From: Halobaculum rubrum
GTDB lineage: Archaea; Halobacteriota; Halobacteria; Halobacteriales; Haloferacaceae
Length of the DNA: 64,000 nucleotides
Reading direction: 5' to 3'
Assembly: GCF_019880225.1 (NCBI RefSeq)
Contig: NZ_CP082285.1
Coordinates: forward strand, 1 to 64,000
In this document: piece by piece, positions 50,400 to 59,760 of the stretch
Position numbering within the stretch: the stretch's first letter is position 1
Layout of the letters: every line of letters starts with the position of its first letter
Notes under the pieces: generated by a model
Told to the model about the DNA's origin: nothing
Database searches by the model: none
What the model saw: only the letters and a program-made list of their open reading frames with translations
Translations under genes and position numbers: made by a program

Positions 50400-51557
50400 A
50401 TGGCCACGGCCCAGAACGTCACCGTCGACTCGGAGTCCAACGAGGTTCACATCGACTCGCTCACAGTCCACGACGAGGAACTCGCGTCGTTCCTGTCAGA
50501 TGCCCCTGGCGAACCTGAAGCGGCGGTCGAGCGGGCGCTCCGCGTCGGTGCGTCGACGCTCGAACTCGCCGACACCACCCGAGAAGTCGAGTACGTCCGT
50601 CGCGAGTTCGACACCCTACGCGAGGCGTTCGCGGACGAGGTGGCGGAAGTCGAGCGCGAGTTCGAGGACGCGTTCGGCGATGACGGCGAGTTCGAAGGCC
50701 GACTGGACGATGCGTTCGGTGAGGGCGGTGCGTTCGCTGACCGTCTCGATGAGCAGTTCGGCGAGGAAGGCGAGGTGATCCAGCAGGCGCTCGACCCCGA
50801 CAACGACGGATCGCCGCTGAACCGGATCCGACAGACGTTCCGCGAGGAGATCCGCGAGCTCAGCGAGAAGTTGGAGCGACAGGCCGGTGCCGAGGAGGAG
50901 CGCGAACTGAGTCACCGGTCTGGCTACGACTTCGAGGACGACGTGGAGGAGTTGCTCGCGGACGCAACGTACAACACGAGCGACGACGTGGAGCGGACGG
51001 CCGAGACCGAGGGGGAACTTCCCGGCCGCGACGTCGGTGACTTCGTGTACACGATCGGCGAGACGGGCCAGCGCATCGCGGTCGAGGCGAAGAGCGTCGA
51101 GGGGTACACCCGGCCGAAGATCGATGAAGAGATGGCCGACGCGATCGAGAACCGCGACGCGGACTTCGGTGTGTTCGTCAGCGAGTGCGAGTCGTTCGTT
51201 CCCGACACCGTCGGGTACTTCCAGCCGTACGACGACTACGTCTGTGTCTCGCTGTCCGCCGACCGCGACGACGAGGTGGACGAGTCGTTCCTGCGGATCG
51301 CGCTCAGCTGGGCGCGGACGCGTGCGATCCAGCGGCACGTGGACGCCGGCGACGACCTCGACCCCGAAGAGGTGCAGTCGCGTGTCGAGGCGGTGCGCGA
51401 CGAACTCGACCGGATCTCCAACGCCAAGCGCAAGTGTACCGAGATGCAGTCGACCGCGGACGACGTGAAGGGGCTGTTGGACGGACTTCGCGACGACGTG
51501 ATCGTCGAACTTGACGGGATCACGACGGAGCTGAGCAAGGCGAGCGACGGGGCGTGA
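50400..51557 (+). CDS. Coiled-coil protein with PD-(D/E)XK nuclease domain
   Basis: Residues 40-165 of this 385-residue protein form a long acidic coil with EFEDAFGDDGEFEGRLDDAF-type repeats. Residues 170-290 look like a PD-(D/E)XK nuclease: GYDFEDDVEELLADAT (helix with acidic residues), GRDVGDFVYTIGE near 210-220 with the Asp, and RIAVEAKSV with the E-x-K pair near 228. A second coil ends the protein. It is the first gene of the plus-strand set ending near 58.8 kb. Catalysis is inferred from the motif spacing. Confidence 0.75.
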   Translation: MATAQNVTVDSESNEVHIDSLTVHDEELASFLSDAPGEPEAAVERALRVGASTLELADTTREVEYVRREFDTLREAFADEVAEVEREFEDAFGDDGEFEGRLDDAFGEGGAFADRLDEQFGEEGEVIQQALDPDNDGSPLNRIRQTFREEIRELSEKLERQAGAEEERELSHRSGYDFEDDVEELLADATYNTSDDVERTAETEGELPGRDVGDFVYTIGETGQRIAVEAKSVEGYTRPKIDEEMADAIENRDADFGVFVSECESFVPDTVGYFQPYDDYVCVSLSADRDDEVDESFLRIALSWARTRAIQRHVDAGDDLDPEEVQSRVEAVRDELDRISNAKRKCTEMQSTADDVKGLLDGLRDDVIVELDGITTELSKASDGA

Positions 51558-51634
51558 GTCGAGAGCGGCCCGCCGCAGATCCCGACGTGGAGCGAACGTT
51601 TACTACCCGATACGCGGATCCCCCATCACGATAG

Positions 51635-53881
51635 ATGTCCCTCCTGCTGGAGAACGCCATCGGCGCCGTCGATTTCGAGGAGGTCACGCTTCGTCCCGTC
51701 CAGTCGATCGGCGGCGCCGGCGTCCTCGACGAGCCGCTCCCGCTGGACGTGGTCGGTGGCTACGCCGAGCATCACGACGTCCTCAACGCCGACGGACACG
51801 GCGTCGTGTTGCCGCTCCATGGTCTCGATGATGCCGAGTTGACCGGAGAGGCCGTCCGCTACCGCGAACACGACCTCCGTGGCCCGATGTTCGGCGGCCG
51901 CGGCGCCGACGGCGACGTTGAGTGGGTTGCCGCCGATGGACTTGCTGCCTCCGAGACGGCCGCACGCCTCCGCTTTTGGCACCCGGATCACGTCCCCGAC
52001 CAACTCCCGTCGTATCACGTCTCGCCAGTCGCGGCGGTCGAACCGGCCCGAAACCCGCTTTCAGACACCGAGACCCTCGTCGACGGCCTCCGCGAGTACG
52101 TCGCAGAGGAGCGCGACGCCGCACGCGAGGCGAACCGGGAGCGTGCAGAGCAGGGCCCGACCACCCAGTACCAGCGGAACAGGTCTGCCATCCCGTCACT
52201 CGACTGTGTCGCCGTCGAGGACGGCGAACACGTGTTCCGTGTCCGAGAGGCCCCAGACATCGGACTACACATCGACGACGAGTCGGCCGACCGCTACGGG
52301 TTCGTTCGCGACGAGTTCGACATCCACGAGGGTAACGAAGTGCTGATCAACGCGCCCGAGGGCGTCTCCCACGAGGAATTCCCGGTCCGCGCGACGGTCG
52401 CCTCGACGCGCGGCCGAGACCTTCGACTCCGAGTCGCATGGGACGCCGTCGAGTCACGGTCGTCGGTGGGAGCGATCCTGAACCGACCACGTGATGGCTA
52501 TGGGCTGTCGCCGCTGCTCAACCCGGTCCCGTTCGAACGCCAGACCGAAGCGCTGGATGCGCTCGCGGACACGCCGATGGCAGCTGCGTTGGCGGGAGCG
52601 GAGCCGCTCACGTTCGAAGACGACGCCAAGGCCGCCAGCGAGCCACTCGACGACGAACTCAACCAGGACCAGCACATCGCCGTCGACCACGCGCTGTTGG
52701 CCGACCGACTGTTCTGTATCCACGGCCCGCCCGGAACTGGCAAGACGCGGACGCTCGTGGAGTTCGTCCGACGGTCCGTCCAGGCGGGCCGAGATGTCCT
52801 CGTGTGTGCGGACTCGAACCAGGCCGTCGACAACCTCCTCGTGGGGTCGAGTACAGACGACGACGCCGACGAGGGCTCGCTCCACGCGTACGGGCAACAC
52901 GGTACCGACGAGTTCACGATCCACAGAGCCAACGCTCGCCGGTCGAATAACCGAGTGGTTCGGGCACACTACGGCGACGGCAACAGCGGGAGCGCCGACG
53001 TCGTCGCGACGACGAACAGCAGCGCCGGGCGACTCGCCCGCGAGTTCGACGTCCTCGTCCTCGACGAGGCGACACAGGCGACGTGTGCGTCGGCGTGCGT
53101 TCCGCTGTCACGGGCAGAGAAGGTGGTCCTCGCGGGTGATCATCAGCAACTCCCACCGTACACCGCCGCCGAGGGACCGGTTTCCTCCCGGTACGGCTCG
53201 TCGCTGTTCGAGCACGTGTACGCCGACGGCGGCGTCTACGAGGGCGTCGGCGTCCAACTGCGGACTCAGTACCGGATGCACCGCGATGTCGCCTACCTCC
53301 CCAACCGACTGTTCTACGGCAAGTCGCTGCGCAACGGACAGGCAGTCCCCGAACTCTCGAACCACGACACTATTGCCGCCCACTCGTTCGGCGGCCGCGA
53401 GGAGCGCGTGAACCACTCGCTGCGCAATCCAACGGAGGCGCGCTTCGTCGCGATCCTCGTTGAGCGACTCCTCGACGACGGCCTCGACCCGGTCCAGGTC
53501 GGTGTAATCACGCCGTACACGGCGCAGGTGGATCTAGTGCGCGACCGACTGGCCGATGTGAACGACGGCGACGGCGTCGTCGTCGACACGATCGACGCGT
53601 TCCAGGGGAGCGAGCGCGAGGCGATCGTCATCTCGTTCGTGCGGAGCAACGAAGCGGGCGACCTCGGCTTCCTTGGCCGCGCGGACGACGGGCCGCGTCG
53701 ACTGAACGTGGCAATGACGCGCGCGAAGCGTCACTGTGCGCTGGTCGGCGACTGGAACACGCTGCGAGGCCACCGGCGTGAGGCTCCGCGAAACGACTGT
53801 ACGGACGTGTACCAGTCAATCTACTCCGATCTCGAGAGCAGCGGTCGCGTCACGAAGCCCGATCCATCACTACTTCCCTGA
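51635..53881 (+). CDS. SF1 helicase, Upf1/Dna2-like
   Basis: A helicase of 748 residues. Walker A GPPGTGKT is near 364, DEATQA (motif II) near 478, GDHQQLPP (motif III) near 505, QYRMH (motif IV) near 548, and VDTIDAFQGSEREAIVIS with NVAMTRAK (motifs V and VI) near 650-695. The order and spelling are those of the AAA_11/AAA_12 Upf1-like group. The N-terminal 340 residues form an extra beta-rich region. With the PD-(D/E)XK protein 78 bp before it, it could form a helicase-nuclease pair split over two genes. Confidence 0.9.
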   Translation: MSLLLENAIGAVDFEEVTLRPVQSIGGAGVLDEPLPLDVVGGYAEHHDVLNADGHGVVLPLHGLDDAELTGEAVRYREHDLRGPMFGGRGADGDVEWVAADGLAASETAARLRFWHPDHVPDQLPSYHVSPVAAVEPARNPLSDTETLVDGLREYVAEERDAAREANRERAEQGPTTQYQRNRSAIPSLDCVAVEDGEHVFRVREAPDIGLHIDDESADRYGFVRDEFDIHEGNEVLINAPEGVSHEEFPVRATVASTRGRDLRLRVAWDAVESRSSVGAILNRPRDGYGLSPLLNPVPFERQTEALDALADTPMAAALAGAEPLTFEDDAKAASEPLDDELNQDQHIAVDHALLADRLFCIHGPPGTGKTRTLVEFVRRSVQAGRDVLVCADSNQAVDNLLVGSSTDDDADEGSLHAYGQHGTDEFTIHRANARRSNNRVVRAHYGDGNSGSADVVATTNSSAGRLAREFDVLVLDEATQATCASACVPLSRAEKVVLAGDHQQLPPYTAAEGPVSSRYGSSLFEHVYADGGVYEGVGVQLRTQYRMHRDVAYLPNRLFYGKSLRNGQAVPELSNHDTIAAHSFGGREERVNHSLRNPTEARFVAILVERLLDDGLDPVQVGVITPYTAQVDLVRDRLADVNDGDGVVVDTIDAFQGSEREAIVISFVRSNEAGDLGFLGRADDGPRRLNVAMTRAKRHCALVGDWNTLRGHRREAPRNDCTDVYQSIYSDLESSGRVTKPDPSLLP

Positions 53882-54095
53882 ACTGAGTTATATTCTCTCG
53901 GTCGTCCATGCGGCTGTCGATGAGTACCCGATGTCGACGGACGTAGACGACCCCCGTGCTGACCGCTCGAGTGTCGACTGATCCGGATGGCCCGTCAGAT
54001 TTATAACCTGCTCGTGACTCTACAGAGGTAGGAAACGCATAGAAAATATTATTTTGCGAATTGCACGGCGACTGCCCACCCCCAGCTCACCCCCC

Positions 54096-56219
54096 ATGAC
54101 AGCTTCACCTTCAGCAGCCGACGACGACCGACGGACCATCACCGGCCAGTTCGTGTCCCAGCGAGCCGCAGGCGAACGCGATCGGGTTTGGCGGCTCCGA
54201 TTCGAGACGGCGGACGGCCCGGTATCCGTGTTCCTGCATCCAGAGCGCGAACACGTGCGGTACGACCTCAAGACCGGCGAGTCGTATCGGCTCAGCGATG
54301 CTCGCGTGTGTCAGATCGCCGACTGTGAGGAGTTCGGCGAGTGTCCCGCGTGCGGCGAGCCGCTGCGAGAGTGGCACGCAATTGACGACTACCCTCCGGT
54401 TCGGGCCGTCCTCGACGAGTTCGACACCGGAGAGACGGTGTACGTCGTCGACGCCGAGAGCCGAGTCACGACCGCGGACGAGGACGACGACCCGGACGGT
54501 GACCAACTCGTCGACGACTGGCGACCGTGGCAGACGACGCCCGAGCCGGCGGCGTACGTCTGTACCGACTGCGGTCGCGAGGCCGACCCGCGGTACCACG
54601 GGGGAGATGCTGGCGAGGGTGGTGAGCTGCTCAATATGAGCGCCCCGGCCGACCCGAGCGCGCCGGTCGCATCTACAAACAAGAGCATGGGGCTCGCGAC
54701 CGGCGGCGCGACGGATGCGGGGAACTTCCGAGAGAACGTCCGTGAGGGGCACGTCCCACAGCCGGATGCGCTCACGTACGAGGGATTGGTTCACGACTAC
54801 CGATTCCCCGCGCGCGGCGACACGGACGCGGAGGGTTTGTTCGTCCCGACCTGTACGCAGTCCGTGTCGTCGAATCCGCTGACTGGTGAGGTGGAGCGGT
54901 ATCTCTCAATCGGACTGGACTCGTCGCTGTCGACGGAGGAGTTCGAGCGTCCCGCGCTCGACTTGGTCGCCGTGCTTGACGTCTCCGGTTCGATGTCGAG
55001 CGCGTTCGACGAGTACTACTACGACCGTTCGGGTACGCGCCGCCGCGCCGATACCGACGACAGTACGGTCGACACCAAACTGGAGGCGGCGACGAAGTCG
55101 CTGTGTGCGCTGACCACGCAACTCGACGACGATGACCGACTGGGTGTCGTGCTGTACGACAACACCGCACACGCCGCTAAGCCGCTCCGACTCGTCGGCG
55201 ACACCGACATGGCGGCGATCCGCCGACACATCCGCGCGATCACCGCACACGGCGGTACCGACATGAACGCGGGCTTCGAGGTGGCCCGCGATCTGTTCGA
55301 CGCCGCCGATCACGGGCAGGCCGACGAGGCGGGTCGAGAGCGTCGCGTCGTGTTCATGACCGACGCCATGCCGAACACAGGCACGACGTCGACTTCGGGG
55401 CTCGTCGACGGGGTCGACGACGCCGCAACCGACGGCGTGTTTACCACGTTCGTCGGGATGGGGCTGGACGCGAACGCCGACCTCATCGCGGAGTTGTCTG
55501 CGGTGCGGGGGGCGAACCACTGCTTCGTCCACTCCGCGACCGAGTTCGAGCGCCGACTCGGCGAGGAGTTCGACTGTCTCGTGACGCCGCTGGCGTTCGA
55601 CCTCTCGGTCGACGTCGACGCTGACGGCTACGAGGTAGCCGGAGTGTACGGCTCGCCCTCCGCGCGACCTGATGACGGAACTGCGCTGGAGGTGACGACG
55701 CTGTTCCCCTCACCGACCGAAGACGGTGAATCACGCGGCGGCGTGATCCTCGTCGAACTCGAAGCGAGTGACCCCGACAGGGACGCCGCCGCAGATGCTG
55801 GCGAGATTACGCTCACGGCGTCGTGGGTCGAGCGGGACGGCACATCCGACGAGACCACGGTCACGGTCACGCCGCGAGTGGCAGGCCACGACGACGACGC
55901 GGTGTGTAAGGCGGTCGCACTGCGACGGTACTCCGCGGAACTCCGCGAGTGGGCCAAGCGTGTTCGCGAGGGGGACAACGGTGACGAGAGCGGTCCGATC
56001 GACGACTGGCGCGACCTCGAACGGGCGCGGCACAATCACCACGAGCGGGGGTCAGTCCGGCTTCGCGTGTCCGACGCCGACGCTCAGCGGTTCGAGCGGC
56101 TTCGGGAGTACCTCCAAGCCGTACGGACGGTCGTCGACGACCCTGATCTCGATCAAGAACTCGAGGTGGTGTCCGAGCTACTCGACCACGGGCGAGCAGA
56201 CCAGGAGGTGCCCCGGTGA
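54096..56219 (+). CDS. VWA-domain protein with zinc-ribbon N-terminus
   Basis: The N-terminal 100 residues of this 707-residue protein look like an OB-type barrel (ITGQFVSQRAAGERDRVWRL), followed by two split zinc pairs (CPACGEP and CTDCGRE). The von Willebrand A domain has a complete MIDAS: DVSGSMSS near 295, a HGGTDMNAG Thr loop, and VFMTDAMPNT. A beta-sandwich and helices follow. It probably binds a protein partner through Mg2+. The GTG of the metallo-hydrolase gene overlaps its stop, so the two proteins are made together. The ATG at 54096 is preferred to the upstream TTG. Confidence 0.85.
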   Translation: MTASPSAADDDRRTITGQFVSQRAAGERDRVWRLRFETADGPVSVFLHPEREHVRYDLKTGESYRLSDARVCQIADCEEFGECPACGEPLREWHAIDDYPPVRAVLDEFDTGETVYVVDAESRVTTADEDDDPDGDQLVDDWRPWQTTPEPAAYVCTDCGREADPRYHGGDAGEGGELLNMSAPADPSAPVASTNKSMGLATGGATDAGNFRENVREGHVPQPDALTYEGLVHDYRFPARGDTDAEGLFVPTCTQSVSSNPLTGEVERYLSIGLDSSLSTEEFERPALDLVAVLDVSGSMSSAFDEYYYDRSGTRRRADTDDSTVDTKLEAATKSLCALTTQLDDDDRLGVVLYDNTAHAAKPLRLVGDTDMAAIRRHIRAITAHGGTDMNAGFEVARDLFDAADHGQADEAGRERRVVFMTDAMPNTGTTSTSGLVDGVDDAATDGVFTTFVGMGLDANADLIAELSAVRGANHCFVHSATEFERRLGEEFDCLVTPLAFDLSVDVDADGYEVAGVYGSPSARPDDGTALEVTTLFPSPTEDGESRGGVILVELEASDPDRDAAADAGEITLTASWVERDGTSDETTVTVTPRVAGHDDDAVCKAVALRRYSAELREWAKRVREGDNGDESGPIDDWRDLERARHNHHERGSVRLRVSDADAQRFERLREYLQAVRTVVDDPDLDQELEVVSELLDHGRADQEVPR

Positions 56220-58480
56220 GCACCAACTCGTCGGGTGCGAGCGGGATCACCGAGTCTGGAGAGTACCCTGTCTCCTTCGGCTACCAACACGCCAATCCCG
56301 GCGCGGGTAACGAGTCGGTCCTCCTACGGTTCGGCTACCCCGGCGGCGACGGCGACGCGTGCCTGCTCGTCGATGCAGGGCGGAATGTCGATCCCTCGGA
56401 GCTTCTTCGGCCCGAGGACCGGCTGGTGGGCGTCTGTCTGACCCACGCGCACTTCGATCACTACCGTGCGTTGTCGGGCACGCTCGACGGCGACGTTCCG
56501 CTGTTCGCTTCGCCAGACACGGCGGCGATGATCGACGACGTGCTGACCGTCGCAGCGACAGAGCGCGGCATCCAGCGATCCGGTGCGGTCGAGGAGGCGG
56601 TCGTCGCGATCGACGGTTGGACCGACGTGTGTCCGGGCGTTCAAGTCCACCCGCTACCGGCCGGGCACGCGCCAGGTGCAGCGGGGTTCCTGGTCCGGTT
56701 CACCGACGCCGAGGAGGCGCACGACGTCGTCATCACCGGGGACTTCACGCTCACCGACTGCGCGGGCTACCCCGGCTTTGACACGGGGTTGGCCACCGAC
56801 ATCGAGTGTCTGTTCCTCACCGCGGCGACCGACCCCAACGCCGGCGGGACGCTCACCGACGCCCTCGCGGACACCGTCGAAGGCGCGCTCGCGGGCGGTC
56901 GCTGTCTCGTTACCTGTGGCGCGCTCACCGGCGTGCACGTCGCCCGCCTGCTCGCCGCCGTGAACAGCGAACTCGGCACCGACGTACCCGTCCGACTCGT
57001 CGGCCAAGCGGCGAAACTGTACGAGACGCTCGGGTTCGAGCACGACGACGTGGAATGCGTCCCCGTGTTCGACGATCCGCACAGTTGTCTGAGTCCCGGA
57101 ACCGTGACGATCGCCGGACCGGGCGTGCCGAACGAGGAGAGCAGCGGCCGACTGTTCCGGGCGCTCGAACAAGACACCGCGGCGACGGTCGTACAACTCG
57201 TCTCGAGTGGCGGGGACCCGGTGACACGCGGCGGCTGTACGACCACCGGCTACGCGTTCTCGAACCACCCGACGGAGGATGACCTCCGTACGGTCGTCCA
57301 GTCACTCGAGCCGGCACAGACGGTGATCACACACCAGCGCGGCCGAACAAGTCGGTTCAACGAACTTCCGTCGTGCGTGCGTGCCACCGGTGATGGGGAC
57401 TCCTACACCCTCTACGAGGCCGGCACATGGGTCCGCCCCGATTGGATGACTTCCGTCCGCAAGCGAGACAACGCGGGCGGACTCCGCCTCGGAGCCTTCT
57501 CCGACGCGTTCGACGACCTCCCGCTGCCCGAAATCGACCGTGCAGCGGTGCCGATGTTGGCCAACGAAGGCGTCGACGTCACGGTCATCGAAGAACGGAT
57601 CGAGGCGGTCGACCGCGACGACACCGCGCCTGAGCAGAACGACAAGCGCGACGATGAGAGCACGAACGACAACCCCGACACCCTACCCATGAGCGACGCC
57701 GAACCACCAAGCGCACGTGACGAGCACCGCCTCTTCGAGACGACAGCCACTCCAGAGATCGACGCCGAAAAGCCCGCCGAGTTCAGCGAGGAACTCCCCG
57801 AACCGACCAACCTCGTCACTGATCGAGCCCGGCGCCTGCTATTCGACGGCTCGGACTCGGATACTGACGAGGAAGTGGGAGCCGACGTTGAGGCACCGGT
57901 GGCAGAGGGCGACAACCCAGGCCAGCAGACGACCGACGAACCTGCGCAACTCGAGGAGGGAGGGAATGACCAGGACACGCTGAAGGGTGACGATGCTGAT
58001 GAAGCGGTGACGAAACAGTCCATCGAGCACGAGGGAGGAGAGTCGGTGGGCGATCCTACTGGATCCGATTCAGTCGTCACCATAGACGGGATGACGGCCG
58101 CCCTCGTTCGTCGCCACCTTGCGGACGAGGAGTCAACTAAGGCGACGGCGTTCGTTGCCGACGAGGTCGAAGCGTTCCTCGCGTCGATCCTCGCTGGCGA
58201 CGCGCCGGTTGAGTCGGAGCCGTCGGTCTCGGTAACGGTCCCCGACGGACTCGCTCCTGTGCTCGACGATGCCGTCGTTGCTGCGGGGTTCGCCGACGTC
58301 GACGAGGCCGCCCGCGACGCACTCACTGAGCTCCTCGACGGTGGAGAGACACTGGCCGTCCCGCTGGGTCGGCTCACCTCGCTGGTCGGGACGGTCGCGG
58401 AATCCGACGAGTACCCGTTCGACACCCAGCGTGCGGTCGTCGAGACGGCTGTCGTGCGTCGCTTGGAGGAGACGCGATGA
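56216..58480 (+). CDS. Metallo-beta-lactamase-fold protein with acidic linker
   Basis: This 754-residue hydrolase has metal motif THAHFDHYRALSG near 76-88 (HxHxDH), PLPAGHAPGAAGF near 150, and VITGDFTL near 172, as in RNase J/CPSF-like and other MBL proteins; a beta-CASP-like insert follows. The middle (460-620) is an Asp/Glu-rich disordered linker, and the C-terminus (about 630-754) is a small helical domain with VPDGLAPVLDDAVVAAGFAD. It starts with GTG overlapping the VWA stop. Nuclease activity is likely but unproven. Confidence 0.82.
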   Translation: MSTNSSGASGITESGEYPVSFGYQHANPGAGNESVLLRFGYPGGDGDACLLVDAGRNVDPSELLRPEDRLVGVCLTHAHFDHYRALSGTLDGDVPLFASPDTAAMIDDVLTVAATERGIQRSGAVEEAVVAIDGWTDVCPGVQVHPLPAGHAPGAAGFLVRFTDAEEAHDVVITGDFTLTDCAGYPGFDTGLATDIECLFLTAATDPNAGGTLTDALADTVEGALAGGRCLVTCGALTGVHVARLLAAVNSELGTDVPVRLVGQAAKLYETLGFEHDDVECVPVFDDPHSCLSPGTVTIAGPGVPNEESSGRLFRALEQDTAATVVQLVSSGGDPVTRGGCTTTGYAFSNHPTEDDLRTVVQSLEPAQTVITHQRGRTSRFNELPSCVRATGDGDSYTLYEAGTWVRPDWMTSVRKRDNAGGLRLGAFSDAFDDLPLPEIDRAAVPMLANEGVDVTVIEERIEAVDRDDTAPEQNDKRDDESTNDNPDTLPMSDAEPPSARDEHRLFETTATPEIDAEKPAEFSEELPEPTNLVTDRARRLLFDGSDSDTDEEVGADVEAPVAEGDNPGQQTTDEPAQLEEGGNDQDTLKGDDADEAVTKQSIEHEGGESVGDPTGSDSVVTIDGMTAALVRRHLADEESTKATAFVADEVEAFLASILAGDAPVESEPSVSVTVPDGLAPVLDDAVVAAGFADVDEAARDALTELLDGGETLAVPLGRLTSLVGTVAESDEYPFDTQRAVVETAVVRRLEETR

Positions 58481-58828
58481 TTCAGAGCGACCGCGATCGA
58501 GGCGGTCAAGCAACTGCAGGGCACGGGTGAGGTACCGCTTGTACTCACGGATGTCGAAACGGTACTTATCCAGCTTTGCTTCGAAGCGAATCCACCCGAC
58601 GCTGTCGCGACGGAAGCGTTCGCCTGTCTCGAAGCATTCGAGGATGCGGGCAAGACGATCAATCGCTCGCGAGCAGGAATCGCGGCCGCATGTCTCGTCT
58701 ACGCGTACGGTCTCGTCGATCTCGCGTCATCGCCAACGCAGGAGGAAATCGCCGCAATGGCGGGGACAACGCCCATGACAACGTACACACGTCGCGATGA
58801 GTTGGAAGTTGTGCTCGAGGCGGAGTGA
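58477..58828 (+). pseudogene. TFIIB cyclin-fold-like small protein, frameshifted
   Basis: An ATG overlapping the MBL gene stop (ATGA) begins IQSDR, but the good frame then continues only after a one-base shift near 58491: AIEAVKQLQGTGEVPLVLTD, NRSRAGIAAACLVYAYGLVD, then PTQEEIAAMAGTTPMTTYTR. The last part fits a TFB cyclin repeat (AAACLY... TQEE.A..AGTTP.T). Removing one C gives about 117 residues. It is too small for a full TFB, so it may be a regulator derived from one. Decay and sequence error cannot be told apart. Confidence 0.5.
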
Positions 58829-58859
58829 CGTTGACCTGAGGCGCCGTGTGCAGCAGCGC

Positions 58860-59216
58860 TTACGACTCGTCAAGTGACCCGATCGCCTGGTTCATGTCGG
58901 GCGCGTCGACGTCGGGCTCGGAGCGCCACTGCCAGTAGGCGTACTCGTAGCCGTCCTGCGGTTCCTTGATCGAGATGTACGCCCGGTCAGGAACGCCCTC
59001 GTAATCCGTCGGGTCAGCTGAGTAGCCTGCTGCCTCTACGTGTCGCCGGAACTCCTCTTGGTGGTCACCATCGGGTCCGGTGGTCGCCTTGTGGTCGGCG
59101 AGTTTGGCTGCCCACGCTGCGAGTTCGCGTAGCCGGTCCGCCGACTGCCGTTCGAGTGGTTCGACGACGTACGCGGGCGCATCCGCGGGAGGTTCGGGAG
59201 GCGACTCACCAGTCAT
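58860..59216 (-). CDS. Hypothetical acidic protein under palindromic operator
   Basis: The protein has 118 residues from the ATG at 59216 (YVVEPLERQSADRLRELAAW, AKLADHKATTGPDGDHQEEF, RAYISIKEPQDGYEYAYWQW). The start is decided by the palindrome CCCACAAT-TTGA-ACTGTGGG just 7 bases upstream, which fits a leaderless transcript with an operator over the promoter. The family is common-looking for haloarchaea but I cannot name it. It converges with the plus-strand cluster. Confidence 0.65.
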   Translation of the reverse strand: MTGESPPEPPADAPAYVVEPLERQSADRLRELAAWAAKLADHKATTGPDGDHQEEFRRHVEAAGYSADPTDYEGVPDRAYISIKEPQDGYEYAYWQWRSEPDVDAPDMNQAIGSLDES

Positions 59217-59222
59217 TATTAC

Positions 59223-59242
59223 CCCACAATTTGAACTGTGGG
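59223..59242. promoter_or_regulatory. Operator-like palindrome, twin of 4.8 kb site
   Basis: CCCACAAT-TTGA-ACTGTGGG is followed by ATAT, as is the copy at 4824-4843. On the minus strand the gene start at 59216 lies seven bases on, so a protein bound here would block transcription start. Confidence 0.5.
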
Positions 59243-59475
59243 ATATTATGTGTATCGGCCGGTCTTGTGAACCTCTGGCTTCAAGATACTGAACTGGATA
59301 CTCCAAGTCAAGCCCCGTTGTTGGATACTGTGCCGGTACCTATCGAAAATGTTGGTTAAGTTTAGCTGCTACGGCGTTCGGGTTCTCGGACAGGCTTTCT
59401 CGCTCCGTCGTATCGATTATTAGCCTTTGAGCACCAGAGAGAGCATATGCCACCCCTCAAAAAGGGGGCGTACGG

Positions 59476-59685
59476 ATGCACGATCTAACTGTATTCCAGC
59501 GGGGTATCTTGTACGTGCTCGTCGGACCACTCGTCATCGGCGGCATGATCTGAGTTCACTCGGTGTTCGTTCGGAACGGATGGATGTCGACTACGGACGC
59601 ACAGATCGTGTTGGATGCGGTACGTTCCGCTCGTAGTTGGGACACGAACAGCTACCTCCAGCGCGCCAAGACGCTACTCGAGTGA
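59476..59685 (+). pseudogene. Small membrane protein with in-frame TGA
   Basis: MHDLTVFQRGILYVLVGPLV then IGGMI is followed by TGA at 59551 and, in the same frame, VHSVFVRNGWMSTTDAQIVL and DAVRSARSWDTNSYLQRAKT to a TGA at 59683-59685. A single G to A change from TGG would give a 69-residue protein with one membrane helix and a cytoplasmic tail. Coding character continues beyond the stop, so it is a recent mutation, an error or a read-through case. Confidence 0.45.
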
Positions 59686-59760
59686 GCCCTCGCGGGGAAC
59701 TACAGCGACTGTAGCTTCAGCGTCTCCTGTTTATCCATCCCCGTTTTGGGTCAGGACACG

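Noticed and set aside
57412-58662. 416-codon open frame on the minus strand, Ser/Thr-rich
   Set aside because: It is the antisense of the MBL protein's acidic linker; Asp/Glu codons read backwards give Ser/Val/Arg.
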